Source: Arthrobacter sp. Bi83
GTDB taxonomy: Bacteria > Actinomycetota > Actinomycetes > Actinomycetales > Micrococcaceae
NCBI RefSeq assembly: GCF_918698095.1
Contig: NZ_CAKKLY010000008.1
Location: 37,128-101,127, forward strand
Direction of reading: 5' to 3'
DNA length: 64,000 bases
The notes under the pieces are model-generated. The model was not told the origin of the DNA, searched no databases, and saw only the letters and a program-made list of their open reading frames with translations. The position numbers and the translations under genes are program-made. Below are positions 35,824 to 43,744 of this stretch, piece after piece (position 1 is the stretch's first letter; each line of letters opens with the position of its first letter).

Positions 35824-37050
35824 CTAGAGCCCTACGGATGCCAGCAGGTGGCCGACTTCCTGCTTGCCGAGGTTGCGGATGCTTCCCTGGCGCTGGTCGC
35901 CCAGCCCGATCGGTCCAACCTTGACACGCACCAGGCGCAGCACGGGGAATCCGACGGCGTCGAAAAGCCTGCGCACAATCCGGTTCTTGCCTGAGTGCAG
36001 CACCACTTCGATCAGCACGTGGCCCGGAGTGGAGTCGACCAGCTTGAAGGAATCAACGGAGGCGAATCCGTCTTCGAGTTCCACACCGGCCTTCAGCTGT
36101 GCGCCGATCCCCTGCGGGAACGGGCCGCGGACCTGGACGAGGTATGTCTTGGGGACCTCATACGACGGGTGCGTCAGGCGGTTGGCGAGTTCGCCGTCGT
36201 TTGTCAGCAGCAGCAGCCCTTCGGTGGCGACGTCGAGACGTCCAACGTGGAAGAGCCGTTCGCCGTGGGTGTTGCGGACAAAGTCGCTGATGCACGGGCG
36301 GCCGTCGGGATCCTCCATGGTGGAGACGACACCCTTGGGCTTGTTGAACACCATGTAGACCATGTCTTCGTCCAGCTGGATGCGGAGGCCGTCAACGTGG
36401 ATCACGGCGGTCGTCGGATCGACGCGGACACCGAGTTCAGTGACGACCTGGCCGTCGACTTCGACACGGCCCTCGGCGATCATCTCTTCGCACACGCGCC
36501 GCGAAGCCACCCCGGCCTGGGCCATGACCTTCTGCAGGCGGACGCCGTCGGAGTCGTGCAGTTCGGACTGCGGCACGGGGCCGCTGGGGCCGCGCTTGCG
36601 CGAAGGTTTGCGGACGGCGCCGAGGTTCTGGCCGAACCGTTCGCCGCCGAACGCCCGCGTACCGAAGGTCTTGGCTGCAGCGGACCGCGGCTTGGGCTTG
36701 AGCGCGCCGGGAGTGCCGGGCGTCTTTCCTGCCCCGGGCTTGCGAGCTCCGGGCTTGCGGGCCGATGACTTGGCGCCGGACTTCCAGTCCCCGGTGGCCG
36801 GCCGGGCAGCCTGACCGGCGGGTGCCTCGTCTGGATCGACGAAGCGCTCCTCGCGGGGCTTCGGCGCCTTGTGCGGACGGTCGCCGAACGGCCGGTCTCC
36901 GCCCTTGGAAAAATCGCGCTGCCCTGAGCCGAAGCCTGCGCCGCGCTGGCCTGCAGGGCCGGCCTGCCCTGCGCCGCGCGCTGAATTGCGTTCCGGACCT
37001 TTACGTCCTGAACTGTTACGTGGTGAACCCTGGCGTCCCGCCTGTGTCAT
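35824..37050 (-). CDS. rluB: 23S rRNA pseudouridine synthase (RluB/RsuA family) with long basic N-terminus
   Basis: Converts a uridine in 23S rRNA to pseudouridine. It has 408 residues: about 165 residues of Gly/Arg/Lys/Pro-rich disorder, an S4 domain (VRLQKVMAQAGVASRRVCEE), then the catalytic domain with FHVGRLDVATEGLLLLT (catalytic Asp near 273) and SGKNRIVRRLFDAVGFPVLR. The extension has KPGARKPGAGK and FGDRPHKAPKPRE motifs that recall the repeats in the protein at 61.4 kb. It lies between scpB and tyrA in the conserved order. RluB versus a close paralogue is judged from context. Confidence 0.9.
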   Translation of the reverse strand: MTQAGRQGSPRNSSGRKGPERNSARGAGQAGPAGQRGAGFGSGQRDFSKGGDRPFGDRPHKAPKPREERFVDPDEAPAGQAARPATGDWKSGAKSSARKPGARKPGAGKTPGTPGALKPKPRSAAAKTFGTRAFGGERFGQNLGAVRKPSRKRGPSGPVPQSELHDSDGVRLQKVMAQAGVASRRVCEEMIAEGRVEVDGQVVTELGVRVDPTTAVIHVDGLRIQLDEDMVYMVFNKPKGVVSTMEDPDGRPCISDFVRNTHGERLFHVGRLDVATEGLLLLTNDGELANRLTHPSYEVPKTYLVQVRGPFPQGIGAQLKAGVELEDGFASVDSFKLVDSTPGHVLIEVVLHSGKNRIVRRLFDAVGFPVLRLVRVKVGPIGLGDQRQGSIRNLGKQEVGHLLASVGL

Positions 37051-37081
37051 GACCCGTCCTTCGTTGTGTTGACCGGCAACG

Positions 37082-37125
37082 GTTGTCCAAGGACAACACT
37101 AGCCAGCCGTGCAGATTAAATCTGC
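37082..37125 (-). promoter_or_regulatory. Two inverted repeats upstream of rluB
   Basis: In the 107-bp scpB-rluB gap there are two perfect inverted repeats: GTTGTCC-AA-GGACAAC (37082-37097) and GCAGAT-TAA-ATCTGC (37111-37125). A possible -10 (TAGTGT, minus strand) lies between them. An internal promoter with operators, or leader hairpins, would both fit. Confidence 0.4.
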
Positions 37126-37157
37126 CCCTATAAATACTGTCGCGCAGGCCCGATGGC

Positions 37158-37820
37158 CTACATTCTTCCGGCGTCGTAGAACTCTTCGATTCCTTCCAGC
37201 CCCGGAAGGTGCGGCGAAATCTGAGGCAACTCAGCCACCGAGCCGATTCCCATGCGTTCAAGGAAATACGACGTCGTGCGGTACAGGACGGCGCCCGACT
37301 CCGGATCTGTTCCGGAATCCTCGATCAGTCCGCGCTGGGTCAGCGTCCGCACGACAGAGTCAACGTTAACTCCCCGAATTGCAGACACCCTGGCCCTGGA
37401 AACGGGTTGCCTGTAGGCGATGACGGCGAGCGTTTCAAGCGCGGCCTGGGTCAGCCTGGCTGTCTGGCCCTCAAGGACGAAGGCACCGACAATGTCGGCG
37501 AATTCGGCCCGTGAGTAGATGCGCCAGCCACCGGCAACATTCCGCAATTCAAAGCCCCGGGGGCTGGAGGTAAAGCCAGCTTCTCTGGCGATTTCCATAT
37601 CCGGGGCTTTAACAGTATAGCCGTCATACTCGCGCTGCAGTTCCAGCAGCAGCAGCTCGACGGCATCCACCGTCAGGTTCAGCCCGGCTGCCAGGTCCGT
37701 GGCTGAGGCGGGCTGGTCCAGCACCATGAGCACGGCCTCCAGGGCAGACCGGGCACCACCGGGAAGCCCGGAGACGTCAAGGCCGTCGTCGGGAGAAGGT
37801 TCCTGGTGGGTGTTCCTCAC
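37158..37820 (-). CDS. scpB: Segregation and condensation protein ScpB
   Basis: Winged-helix partner of SMC and ScpA in chromosome compaction. It has 220 residues with the family segments VEAVLMVLDQPAS-like start, FELRNVAGGWRIYSRAEF, LTQAALETLAVIAYRQPVSR and IRGVNVDSVVRTLTQRGLIE. The start is GTG 37820 overlapping the scpA stop (GTGA), so translation is coupled. SMC itself is not in the window. Confidence 0.94.
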   Translation of the reverse strand: MRNTHQEPSPDDGLDVSGLPGGARSALEAVLMVLDQPASATDLAAGLNLTVDAVELLLLELQREYDGYTVKAPDMEIAREAGFTSSPRGFELRNVAGGWRIYSRAEFADIVGAFVLEGQTARLTQAALETLAVIAYRQPVSRARVSAIRGVNVDSVVRTLTQRGLIEDSGTDPESGAVLYRTTSYFLERMGIGSVAELPQISPHLPGLEGIEEFYDAGRM

Positions 37821-38722
37821 GGCTGTTCCTCATATTCTTCGCTCAGATGATCGCTGCTCCACCCGGCGCCCGGCGCAGTCCAGCGGACGGTCAGGTCACC
37901 GAGCGGGGCAAGCTGGTTGAAGGCCACTACCTGGTCCCGGAAGAGTTCCAACAGGGCCAGGAACCGCGCAACCACCATGAGGGTGGACTCGGCATCCGCG
38001 ATCAGCGCCCGGAAGGACAGGGGTTTTCCCTGCTGCAGGCGAAGCCCGATCAGCTCCGCCTGTTCCCTGACACTGACAGGACTGCCGTGGAGGTGCGCCA
38101 GCCCCACTTCGGTCGGCTCAGGAGTTTTTGGTTTCACGGCTGCTTCGGCAAGCGCGGCGAACTGCTGCGGCGTGTACTTCCAGACAAGCTCCGGAAGCAT
38201 GGCGGCAAAGTGCTCTTCCAGCGCCACCTGACGCGGGTACCGACGCGACTCCAGCTCAAGTGTGGTGTCCATTAGCGCAGCCACCTGCTTGAACGCCTTG
38301 TATTGCAGCAGCCGGGCAAAAAGCAGGTCCCGGGCCTCCAGGAGCGCTATGTCCTCATCGTCCTCGACTTCGCCCGCGGGGAGCAGCCGGGCGGCCTTCA
38401 GGTCCAGGAGTGTGGCGGCGATGACGAGGAACTCGCTGGCCTCGTCGAGGGCCCACTCCTCCTCCAGTTGCTGCAGGTTCCGGATGTACTTGATGAACTC
38501 ATCGGTCACAGTGGCAAGCGCCACCTCGGTGATGTCGAGCTGATGCTTGGAGATCAGGGCAAGCAGGAGGTCGAAGGGGCCGGTGAAGTTCGCCAGCCGC
38601 ACTTCAAAGCCGGACTTCCGCACTTCAAAGCCGGACTTCCGCACTTCCGGCGGGGTCCCGCCGTCGTCCGCGTCCGCCTGCTGGCCGCCCTGCGCGAGCG
38701 GCGTTGCCGACTCAGCCGTCAT
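37817..38722 (-). CDS. scpA: Segregation and condensation protein ScpA
   Basis: Kleisin subunit of the SMC-ScpAB condensin. It has 301 residues. After a low-complexity N-terminus the kleisin signature is FEVRLANFTGPFDLLLALIS, then KHQLDITEVALATVTDEFI; the C-terminal winged helix contains LIADAESTLMVVARFLALLE. The N-terminal region carries a duplicated heptapeptide KSGFEVR coded by a 21-bp tandem repeat (separate entry). It lies 5 bp downstream of parA. Confidence 0.94.
   Translation of the reverse strand: MTAESATPLAQGGQQADADDGGTPPEVRKSGFEVRKSGFEVRLANFTGPFDLLLALISKHQLDITEVALATVTDEFIKYIRNLQQLEEEWALDEASEFLVIAATLLDLKAARLLPAGEVEDDEDIALLEARDLLFARLLQYKAFKQVAALMDTTLELESRRYPRQVALEEHFAAMLPELVWKYTPQQFAALAEAAVKPKTPEPTEVGLAHLHGSPVSVREQAELIGLRLQQGKPLSFRALIADAESTLMVVARFLALLELFRDQVVAFNQLAPLGDLTVRWTAPGAGWSSDHLSEEYEEQP
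38598..38639 (-). repeat. In-frame 21-bp tandem duplication in scpA
   Basis: Two exact 21-bp units (38598-38618 and 38619-38639) encode KSGFEVR twice, directly before the kleisin domain; a degenerate start of a third unit follows at 38640. The duplicate copies the first residues of the domain, so it looks recent. Confidence 0.8.
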
Positions 38723-38727
38723 CCAGG

Positions 38728-39639
38728 CTAGGGCGCGCCGCCGCGCGAGATAAGTTCCTTGGCGAGGCGGCGGTAGGCGTCGGCACCGATGTGGTTGCCG
38801 GCGTAGCTTGTAATCGGTTCGGCGGCCACCGTGGCGTCGGCGAACTTGATGGAACGCTTGATGACGGTTTCGAAGACTTTGTCCCCGAAGGCCTCCACGA
38901 GGCGGGTGATGACTTCGCGGCTGTGCAGGGTGCGGGCGTCGTACATGGTGGCGAGCACGCCGTCCACCTGCAGCCGCGGGTTGAGGCGGTCCTGGACCTT
39001 GTCGATGGTTTCCACGAGCAGCGCCACGGCCCTGAGGGCAAAAAATTCGCAGATCAGGGGAATGATGACGCCGTGGGCGGCGGTGAGGGCGTTGACCGTG
39101 AGCAGGCCGAGGGAAGGCTGGCAGTCGATCAGGACGATGTCGTAGTCGTCCTCGACCTTTTTCAGCGCGCGGTCCAGGACCTGTTCGCGGGCGACCTCGT
39201 TGACCAGCTGGACCTCCGCAGCGGACAGATCGATGTTGGCCGGGAGAAGGTCAACGTTCTCGACGCCGGTCTGGTGGATGGCATCGCGGATGTCCACCTT
39301 CCGGTCCATCAGGACGTTGTAGACGGTGAGGTCCAGTTCATGCGGGTTGACGCCGAGCCCGGCGGACAGTGCGCCCTGGGGGTCGAAGTCCACCAGCAGC
39401 ACGCGGCGGCCGTACTCTGCCAGCGCGGCCGCAAGGTTGATGGTGGACGTGGTTTTGCCCACGCCGCCCTTCTGGTTGACCATGGCAATCACGCGGGCCG
39501 GTCCATGGGAGGACAGCGGCGCGGGCTCCGGAAATTCGCGGTAGGGACGTCCTGTGGGACCCATCACGGCGTCTTCCAGGTCGAGTTCCGTGCCTTCCAG
39601 AGTTGCTGAACCCTGTTCGCTGCTCACGTATCTATCCAC
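38728..39639 (-). CDS. ParA/Soj-family chromosome segregation ATPase (scpA-linked)
   Basis: A 303-residue ParA-like ATPase. After a 45-residue acidic N-terminus, the deviant Walker A is VNQKGGVGKTTSTINLAAAL (motif at 57-64), then VLLVDFDPQGALSAGLGVN and IVLIDCQPSLGLLTVNAL. This scpA-linked orphan ParA is conserved across actinobacteria and is normally next to xerD; here xerD is 13 kb away. The start is GTG 39639, or the GTG four codons later. It is distinct from the oriC-linked ParA, and no parB follows. Confidence 0.9.
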   Translation of the reverse strand: MDRYVSSEQGSATLEGTELDLEDAVMGPTGRPYREFPEPAPLSSHGPARVIAMVNQKGGVGKTTSTINLAAALAEYGRRVLLVDFDPQGALSAGLGVNPHELDLTVYNVLMDRKVDIRDAIHQTGVENVDLLPANIDLSAAEVQLVNEVAREQVLDRALKKVEDDYDIVLIDCQPSLGLLTVNALTAAHGVIIPLICEFFALRAVALLVETIDKVQDRLNPRLQVDGVLATMYDARTLHSREVITRLVEAFGDKVFETVIKRSIKFADATVAAEPITSYAGNHIGADAYRRLAKELISRGGAP

Positions 39640-39881
39640 ACTTTCGATGACGGTGATGTTTCTGCGCCTGACTGTCGAGCGCCCATGCTTCTTCCACCCA
39701 AGGCTACAGCGCCCGACACGGCATTCCGTGGAACTTGACTTTTGATGGCGCTTGAGCCTTTACCTTGTACCTGAGGTAGAAGGTTGCCCCGCCCCCGGCC
39801 TCCCGGGCAAATGAGAACCGCCCGCACAGGCTACGCCTGTGCGGGCGGCGGTCCGGCGCATCGGCGCCGGGATTGTTTGTG
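39640..39881. other. 242-bp gap between parA and dctA
   Basis: Carries the dctA terminator (39818-39848) and presumably the parA promoter nearer 39640-39760, where the sequence is slightly AT-richer around 39725-39782. I see no ORF or RNA gene. Confidence 0.5.
39818..39848 (-). terminator. Terminator of dctA
   Basis: A perfect 14-bp stem (CCGCCCGCACAGGC with its complement) and 3-base loop, followed on the minus strand by TTCTCATTTG. It begins 34 bp after the dctA stop. Confidence 0.75.
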
Positions 39882-41222
39882 TCAGGCCTTGGCCGGAACA
39901 GCCTGTGCCGGGGTTTCCAACATGCCATGGTGGTCGGCCATCATGGTCTGCTCGTTGAACGGCTCCTCGCCGGAGAGCACGCGGTCCACCTGTTCGCCGT
40001 CAATTTCCTTGACCCAGGTGCCGATCAGGACGGTCGCCACGGCGTTGCCAGTGAAGTTCGTCAGGGCACGGGCCTCGGACATGAACCGGTCGATGCCCAC
40101 GATCATGCCGACGCCGCCGAGGAGTTCCGGCCTGTGAGCCTGGAGACCAGCGGCCAGCGTGGCAAGGCCGGCACCGGTAACGCCGGCTGCGCCCTTGGAA
40201 GCGATGATCATGAAGATCAGCAGCGAGATCTGGGACCCCAGGTCCAGCGGAGTTCCCATCGCGTTGGCCACGAACAGTGACGCCATGGTCAGGTAAATGG
40301 CGGTGCCGTCCAGGTTGAACGAGTAGCCCGTGGGCACGGTGACGCCGACAACCGGCTTGGAGACACCCAAGTGCTCCATCTTGGCGATCAGGCGGGGCAG
40401 CGCGGCCTCGGAGGACGAGGTGGAGAAGATCAGCAGATATTCACGTGCAAGGTACTTCATGAGCTTGAAAATGCTCACCCCGGCCACCACCTGCAGCAGG
40501 CCGCCGAGGATCACGACGATGAAGAGTGCGCAGGTGATGTAGAAGGCGACCATGAGGGTGAACATGCTCACGATGGCCTGGAAGCCCGTGGCGCCGACGA
40601 CTGCGGCGATGGCACCGAACGCGCCGACCGGGGCGAGCCACATGATCATTATCAGGATCCGGAAGACAACTGCCTGGCCGAGACCGATTGCCTTGAGGAT
40701 CGGGGCGCCCTGCGGGCCCATCTTCTGGAGGGCGAAGCCCACGAGGATCGCGGCGAGCAGCGTGGGAAGCACGGGGACGTCACTGGGAATGATGCCCAGC
40801 AGGAAGTCCACGGTGCTGTCCGTTGCGGCCTTCTTGTTGGGATCGTAGGGGGCAAGTTCCAGTCCCTCACCGGGGTGGATGATGTTGCCCACCACGAGGC
40901 CGATCGCCAGGGCGAATGTGGACATCACCACGAAGTAGCCGAGGGCCAGGCCGCCCACCTTGCCGACAGTGGCTGCCTTGGCGATGGAGCCGATGCCCAG
41001 CACGATGGTGCAGAAGATGATGGGGGCGATCATCATTTTGATGAGCTTGATGAAGCCGTCACCCAGCGGCTTCAGGGATTTGCCGACCTCCGGGAACAGC
41101 AGTCCGACGACTGCGCCCAGGATGACGGCGGCGATGACGGCGATGTAGAGGTAGTGGGACTTGTCGAGTCCCTTGCGCGCGGCTTTGGCCGGCGCAGCCG
41201 ACTCTCCTCGTTGAGAAGCCAT
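39882..41222 (-). CDS. dctA: C4-dicarboxylate transporter DctA (Na+ or H+ symport)
   Basis: Takes up succinate, fumarate and malate. It has 446 residues of the DAACS family with eight transmembrane helices and two re-entrant hairpins. Signature segments are STSSSEAALPRLIAKMEHLG (serine-rich hairpin), VVGVTVPTGYSFNLDGTAIY and the MIVGIDRFMSEARALTNFTG region with NAVATVLIGTW. AAGGAGAG precedes ATG 41222. It is divergent from a DcuS/CitA-type sensor kinase, whose family commonly controls such transporters. Confidence 0.95.
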   Translation of the reverse strand: MASQRGESAAPAKAARKGLDKSHYLYIAVIAAVILGAVVGLLFPEVGKSLKPLGDGFIKLIKMMIAPIIFCTIVLGIGSIAKAATVGKVGGLALGYFVVMSTFALAIGLVVGNIIHPGEGLELAPYDPNKKAATDSTVDFLLGIIPSDVPVLPTLLAAILVGFALQKMGPQGAPILKAIGLGQAVVFRILIMIMWLAPVGAFGAIAAVVGATGFQAIVSMFTLMVAFYITCALFIVVILGGLLQVVAGVSIFKLMKYLAREYLLIFSTSSSEAALPRLIAKMEHLGVSKPVVGVTVPTGYSFNLDGTAIYLTMASLFVANAMGTPLDLGSQISLLIFMIIASKGAAGVTGAGLATLAAGLQAHRPELLGGVGMIVGIDRFMSEARALTNFTGNAVATVLIGTWVKEIDGEQVDRVLSGEEPFNEQTMMADHHGMLETPAQAVPAKA

Positions 41223-41361
41223 GGTGTCTCTCCTTATGGATAATCTGGAAGACGCTTCGGCTCAGCCTCTGGGCTCTTCGCGTCGGTCCTTTGTGATTTC
41301 CATCATTGGGCATGGCGTGACCTGGCTCACCGTTGCGTTCATATTGGTCATAGGAGGTGTT
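41223..41361. promoter_or_regulatory. Divergent promoter region of dctA and the sensor kinase
   Basis: This 139-bp gap separates the dctA ATG from the kinase GTG chosen here. It is the expected binding place for the response regulator. I cannot point to a clear repeat or -10/-35 pair. Confidence 0.4.
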
Positions 41362-43014
41362 GTGATCCACCGTTGGAGCATTGCAAGGCGGCTGTTCGTC
41401 GCGAATCTGTTGTTCGTGCTGGCGCTTACGGCAATCGTGGGCACGGCCGCCTTCGTGGACGCCCGTGACCGCACCTACGACGAGGCCGGACGCCGGATGA
41501 CGGCCGTGGCTGTCTCCATTGCCGACAACCCGCTGGTGCTCCAGGCCGCTGCCTCCAGTGACCCCTCGGCCACGCTTCAGCCGTATGCACGCCGGGTGAT
41601 GGGTGACGCGCGCGCCGATTTCATCACCATCATGGCGCCGGACCGGACCCGGTGGACGCACCCCCTGGACGAGGAGCTGGGCCAGCCCTATATCGGCTCG
41701 ATCTCCGAAGCCCTCGACGGGCGCGTGTTCACGGAAATCACGGCCGGAACCCTTGGCCCCTCCGTGCGAACCATCGCGCCAGTCAAGGACGCCAGCGGCT
41801 CGGTGAAGGCGCTGGTCGCCGCCGGCGTGACCGTAAGGAACATTGACGTCGCGGTGGCGGGCAGAATTCCGGCCTTGCTGGTCATCGCCGGCGGCCTCCT
41901 GCTGGGCGGATCGCTGACGTCCTGGCTGCTCGGACGTTATCTTCGACGCGTAACGCGCGGCTGGGGCCCGGAGCAACTTGCCCAACTCTTTGCGTATTAC
42001 GAATCAGTACTCCATTCGGTCCGCGAAGGCGTCATCCTGATCGACCCCAGGGGAAGGGTGGTGATGTACAACGACCAGGCTGCTGAGCTGCTGGGACTGG
42101 CGCCGCGGGGATCCGGCGGCGACCAGGCGGACGCGCCGTTCCTCGCGGACCTCCCGCTGGCACCGAGCCTGAAAAACCTGTTCGATTCGGGACGCACGGC
42201 CCTCGACGAGATCCACCTGACGGACTCCGGCGTTCTCGTCGTGAACCAGGGTCCGGCTGTGGGACCGGACTCCCCTGCCGGACGGCAACGCCCTGCGGTC
42301 TTCGGAACAGTGGCCACGATCCGTGACCGCACGGAAATCGAGTCCCTGGGCACTGAGCTTGAGAGCATGCGGACTCTCTCGGGTGCGCTCCGTGCGCAGA
42401 CCCATGAGCACGCGAACAGACTGCACACCATGGTTTCCCTGCTGGAACTGGGCAGAACAGGTGAGGCACTGGAGTTCGCGACGAAGGACCTGGAGCTGAG
42501 CCAGCAGTTGACGGATGACATGGTCAGTTCGGTCCAGGAGCCGGTGCTGAGCGCCTTAGTGATGGGCAAGGCTGCGGAAGCCCATGAACGGGGGGTCGAG
42601 CTCGTGGTGGATGCCTCAGGTCCGGCCCTCACCGGCGGACTGGCGGTCCAGGACCTCGTCACAGTCCTGGGCAACCTGCTGGACAACGCCATTGACGCTG
42701 CCGCCGACGCCCCGGCACCGAAACGCGTGACACTGACCGTCGATTCGGGCAGCGGCGGACTGGATATCACCGTCCAGGACTCCGGCAAGGGCATCGACCC
42801 GAAGTCCGTGGACGACGTGTTCCGCTACGGATTCAGCACGAAGAAGGCCGGGCCTTTCGGGCGGGGCCTCGGGCTGGCGCTGGTCAAGCAGGCTGTCCAG
42901 CGCCTTGCAGGTACGATGACCATCACCAACGCCGGCGGCACCAACGGCGGCGCATGCTTCCATATCGTGCTCCCAGCAGCCGTCCCGCCACGTCTCCCGG
43001 AGGAGCAAGAGTGA
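41362..43014 (+). CDS. CitA/DcuS-type sensor histidine kinase
   Basis: Membrane sensor of C4-dicarboxylates or citrate. It has 550 residues: a transmembrane helix (about 8-32), extracytoplasmic PASp sensor (about 33-165), a second helix (about 168-190), a cytoplasmic PAS domain, then the phosphoacceptor region RAQTHEHANRLHTMVSLLEL (His about 348) and HATPase with NLLDNAIDAA, DSGKGI and GRGLGLALVKQ. I chose GTG 41362 with AGGAGG just before it. A longer in-frame start at 41221 would overlap the dctA start codon and leave no promoter. It overlaps the response regulator gene by GTGA. Confidence 0.9.
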   Translation: MIHRWSIARRLFVANLLFVLALTAIVGTAAFVDARDRTYDEAGRRMTAVAVSIADNPLVLQAAASSDPSATLQPYARRVMGDARADFITIMAPDRTRWTHPLDEELGQPYIGSISEALDGRVFTEITAGTLGPSVRTIAPVKDASGSVKALVAAGVTVRNIDVAVAGRIPALLVIAGGLLLGGSLTSWLLGRYLRRVTRGWGPEQLAQLFAYYESVLHSVREGVILIDPRGRVVMYNDQAAELLGLAPRGSGGDQADAPFLADLPLAPSLKNLFDSGRTALDEIHLTDSGVLVVNQGPAVGPDSPAGRQRPAVFGTVATIRDRTEIESLGTELESMRTLSGALRAQTHEHANRLHTMVSLLELGRTGEALEFATKDLELSQQLTDDMVSSVQEPVLSALVMGKAAEAHERGVELVVDASGPALTGGLAVQDLVTVLGNLLDNAIDAAADAPAPKRVTLTVDSGSGGLDITVQDSGKGIDPKSVDDVFRYGFSTKKAGPFGRGLGLALVKQAVQRLAGTMTITNAGGTNGGACFHIVLPAAVPPRLPEEQE

Positions 43015-43724
43015 CAGACATCCGAGTCCTCGTCGTCGAGGACGAACCCGTAGCAGCGGCGGCGCACGCCGCCTACGTGGGCAGGCTTGCCGGGTTCAGT
43101 CTTGCGGGCACGGCACCGGACGGACAGTCCGCGCTGCGGATGCTCACGGAATTCGCGGCCGCCGGCAGCCAAGTGGAGCTGGTCCTGCTGGATATGAACC
43201 TGCCGGACCTCCACGGCCTGGATATTGCCCGGCGCATGCGCTCTGCGGGCCACTTCGCAGACATCATCGCCATCACCGCGGTCCGGGAGCTCGCGATCGT
43301 GCGCAGCGCCGTCTCAATCGGGGTGGTGCAGTACCTCATCAAGCCATTCACGTTTGCCACCTTCGCGGACAAGCTGGACAGCTACCGGCAATTCCGCGAG
43401 CAGTTGGCCTCGCCCGAATCCGGCTCGGCCAAAGTGGGCGCATCCCAGAGCGACGTGGACCAGGCCTTCGCGAGCCTCAGGGCGCCGTCAGAGTTGCCGC
43501 TTCCGAAGGGCCTGGCCCACTCCACCCTTGATGCCGTCCGCGACTTCATGAAGCAGCAGCCGGGGGCGGTCTCGGCCACCGAAGTCATGGCGGCGCTCGG
43601 CATGTCGCGGGTCACCGCCCGGCGCTACCTGGAGTACCTCGCCGACGCCGGCGCGGTCTCCCGGACGGCCCGGTACGGGGCGCCTGGCCGCCCGGAAAAC
43701 GAGTACCGCTGGTCCCGCGCCTGA
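43011..43724 (+). CDS. CitB/DcuR-type response regulator
   Basis: Partner of the upstream kinase. It has 237 residues. The receiver domain has VLVVEDEPVAAAAHAAYVGR, phosphoacceptor Asp61 in LVLLDMNLPDLHGLD, and YLIKPFTF; the C-terminal helix-turn-helix region has VSATEVMAALGMSRVTARRY. GTG 43011 overlaps the kinase stop. The likely target is dctA, divergent on the other side of the kinase; this is inference from the family and layout. Confidence 0.92.
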   Translation: MTDIRVLVVEDEPVAAAAHAAYVGRLAGFSLAGTAPDGQSALRMLTEFAAAGSQVELVLLDMNLPDLHGLDIARRMRSAGHFADIIAITAVRELAIVRSAVSIGVVQYLIKPFTFATFADKLDSYRQFREQLASPESGSAKVGASQSDVDQAFASLRAPSELPLPKGLAHSTLDAVRDFMKQQPGAVSATEVMAALGMSRVTARRYLEYLADAGAVSRTARYGAPGRPENEYRWSRA

Positions 43725-43744
43725 CGGAGCAGGTTCCGACAAGC

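Noticed and set aside
41221..41361. 47-codon N-terminal extension of the sensor kinase
   Set aside because: It would overlap the dctA start codon and remove the divergent promoter; GTG 41362 has AGGAGG and gives the normal CitA-type N-terminus.
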